Part shown: in pieces, positions 62,759-64,000 of the stretch
How the letters are laid out: each line of letters starts with the position of its first letter
Position numbering within the stretch: the stretch's first letter is position 1
Origin: an uncultured Verrucomicrobiota bacterium
Lineage (GTDB): Bacteria > Verrucomicrobiota > Kiritimatiellia > CAIQIC01 > Lenti-01
Reading direction: 5' to 3'
NCBI GenBank assembly: GCA_937860055.1
Contig: CALMBO010000018.1
Location: 1 to 64,000 of the forward strand
Length of the DNA: 64,000 nucleotides
Position numbers and translations under genes: made by a program
The notes under the pieces: generated by a model
What the model was told of the DNA's origin: nothing
What the model saw: only the letters and a program-made list of their open reading frames with translations
Databases searched by the model: none

Positions 62759-63291
62759 ACTCGGTCCCCCTTGACGTTGCCCGCGCCGCGCAGGCGGGTC
62801 ACCTGGCCGCGTTAAAAAATCTGACGCGGACTATCCAGCTTCACGCCACCTGTTCAGCGGAGTTTCGCCAGCCAACGCCTGACGAGGTCGCCAGTACCTA
62901 CGATTTCCTGCCGATGAACCATGCTGATGCACGCCATCGTGCCGCCGCCGCAGACCAGGCTAGAGTCATTGCGGAGGCAGATCGGCGCGCTGCCGGCATC
63001 CCTGCCGATTCGCCGCCGCAACCGAAGCGCGACCCGTTCACCTTCACGGAACTGGTCCGCTCCATAGAGGACGCGGCGGCGCGCCTGAACGAGGGGCACC
63101 AGGCGGATGAACATGGGCTTGTCTCGCTCTTTTCGCCGAACACGGCGAAAGTGGCCATCCTCGCTGCGAACCTCGCCGGCGGAACGACAGCTCCGACGGA
63201 CGCGGAGATCCTCAAGGTCCTGGACGTGCGGCCCCACCTGCGAGTCGCCGAGCCCGGCGACCACCCGTTGCCTAAAGGCGGCCATCCGTGA
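62755..63291 (+). CDS. Mobile-element protein with QPTP module
   Basis: The protein has 178 residues. Residues ~20-50 (NLTRTIQLHATCSAE then FRQPTPDEVASTYDF) are similar to the upstream 70-residue protein. The rest is Ala/Asp-rich and helical (HADARHRAAAADQARVIAEAD), with a moderately hydrophobic region (TAKVAILAANLAGGT). No family was recognised. It is coupled on both sides by ATGA/GTGA overlaps. Confidence 0.55.
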   Translation: MNSVPLDVARAAQAGHLAALKNLTRTIQLHATCSAEFRQPTPDEVASTYDFLPMNHADARHRAAAADQARVIAEADRRAAGIPADSPPQPKRDPFTFTELVRSIEDAAARLNEGHQADEHGLVSLFSPNTAKVAILAANLAGGTTAPTDAEILKVLDVRPHLRVAEPGDHPLPKGGHP

Positions 63292-63677
63292 ACTATCCGC
63301 ATGAAATTCTCGCCGCTGCCGAAACACGAATGGCTCCCGTTCGCGAGCTGCTGGCCGCCCTGTCACCCGCAGAGGCCCAGCGCATCCGCGATGACGTTTG
63401 CGAGGCGCTGTTGTCCGGCAATTCGATTGAGGCTTCCGCCCACGTGAATCGCGTTCGCCACACGGCCGCCGTGCGGGCAGAACAGGCCGCCGCAGCCAAG
63501 GCCAAGGCCGAAGCCGACGCCATTGAGGCTGTGCGTTCCGAACTGCTGCGCACGCCGCACTTTGTCCGCCTCACCCACGCGCTGGCCTCCGAATTGACGA
63601 AGGCCGGCACCACGCCCCGGATGCTGGAGGAACTGGCGGACGAACTGCCGCGCCTCTGCGGGAGGTTGCGGCCGTGA
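63288..63677 (+). CDS. Mobile-element helical protein of unknown function
   Basis: The 129-residue protein is almost entirely alpha-helical and Ala-rich, with a probable coiled coil (AAVRAEQAAAAKAKAEADAIEAVRSELL). The start is a GTG overlapping the previous stop (GTGA), and the stop overlaps the next start in the same way. No family was recognised. Confidence 0.55.
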   Translation: MNYPHEILAAAETRMAPVRELLAALSPAEAQRIRDDVCEALLSGNSIEASAHVNRVRHTAAVRAEQAAAAKAKAEADAIEAVRSELLRTPHFVRLTHALASELTKAGTTPRMLEELADELPRLCGRLRP

Positions 63678-64000
63678 ACCCCGCCAAGGATTTTTCGTTC
63701 CCCGGTTTTGACCGGCTCAAGGATCTCCCGCACCTGGACGGCCTCTCTGACAAGGAGGCGGCCCACTCTCTGTCCGGTGTACAACTGGATCTCATGTTCA
63801 AAGGCTCTGCCTTCGAGGATGCCGCGCGCCGTGCGCGTGAACGCAACGACCGCGTTCTACTCGCCAACCTGATTGGCAAGTGGCGCGCCGTGTTTCCCCG
63901 ATTGGTTGCCGGTGCGCGGGCGCGGCAGGCGTTGCTCGACTCTCCGGCCGGCTGCTTGCTGCTGGAGCGCGTCGTGGAACTGTTCTTGCATCCGGCCTGC
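63674..64000 (+). CDS. Mobile-element protein, 3' end outside the window
   Basis: A GTG at 63674 overlaps the preceding stop and opens a frame without stop to the window edge (109 codons). It begins VNPAKDFSFPGFDRLKDLP and continues as a helical, Arg/Leu-rich sequence (RRARERNDRVLLANLIGKWRAVFPRLVAGARARQALLD). Too little is present to name it. Confidence 0.55.
   Translation, partial: MNPAKDFSFPGFDRLKDLPHLDGLSDKEAAHSLSGVQLDLMFKGSAFEDAARRARERNDRVLLANLIGKWRAVFPRLVAGARARQALLDSPAGCLLLERVVELFLHPAC

Overview
The window is a high-GC (roughly two thirds G+C) bacterial chromosome segment with tightly packed, often ATGA/GTGA-overlapping genes. The gene content fits a member of the PVC superphylum, most likely Verrucomicrobiota or Kiritimatiellota: a Gram-negative envelope (LolA-like protein, OmpA-type barrel, TrkH/TrkA), a glutaminyl-tRNA synthetase, a giant BspA-type leucine-rich-repeat surface protein, a complete MoxR/Bat operon and Ebo proteins. 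This placement is inferred from gene families alone; no rRNA or ribosomal-protein marker is present.

Layout. 1-2.6 kb: the end of a large secreted protein with a transglutaminase-like core split by four 53-residue repeats, followed by a small exported protein; both are clearly lower in GC than the rest. 2.8-7.3 kb: prmA, a lytic transglycosylase, two unknown genes and pyrG. 7.4-15.9 kb: a secreted metallophosphoesterase, a secreted beta-propeller-like protein and a 1691-aa leucine-rich-repeat protein built of nested repeats. 16-18.5 kb (minus): LolA-like gene, xseA, xseB, tRNA-Arg(ACG). 18.5-28 kb (plus): a DksA/TraR-type zinc-finger protein with a histone-H1-like tail, lspA, miaA, holA, grpE, dnaJ, glnS and two genes of the Ebo set (eboD, eboE). 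28-37.2 kb: ftsB-like gene, an unknown gene, traB-like and ompA-like genes, and two glycosyltransferase-2 / membrane-glycosyltransferase pairs. 37.4-48 kb: a membrane-anchored small heat-shock-like protein leading into moxR, a DUF58 gene, a lipoprotein, a TPR protein and batA-batB-batC-batD-batE. 48-58.5 kb (minus): methyltransferase, rhamnosyltransferase-like protein, iron/B12-type ABC transporter, aspS, two tandem trkH genes and trkA. 58.8-64 kb: a tyrosine recombinase followed by a coupled run of small unknown genes, the left part of an integrated mobile element that continues beyond the window.

The most unusual signal lies in the repeats. A 106-nt cassette of four palindromes (TTTTTCCA-N5-TGGAAAAA, 31-nt period) occurs twice, 20 kb apart and in opposite orientations. 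Three 28-nt tracts, each four copies of a heptamer, sit at three junctions of the Bat operon, and a hairpin repeat sits at another. Where these repeats enter reading frames they supply the N-termini and most of the hydrophobic export signals of two Bat-operon proteins, and the N-terminal segment of a third. No CRISPR array, rRNA gene or complete insertion sequence was seen.
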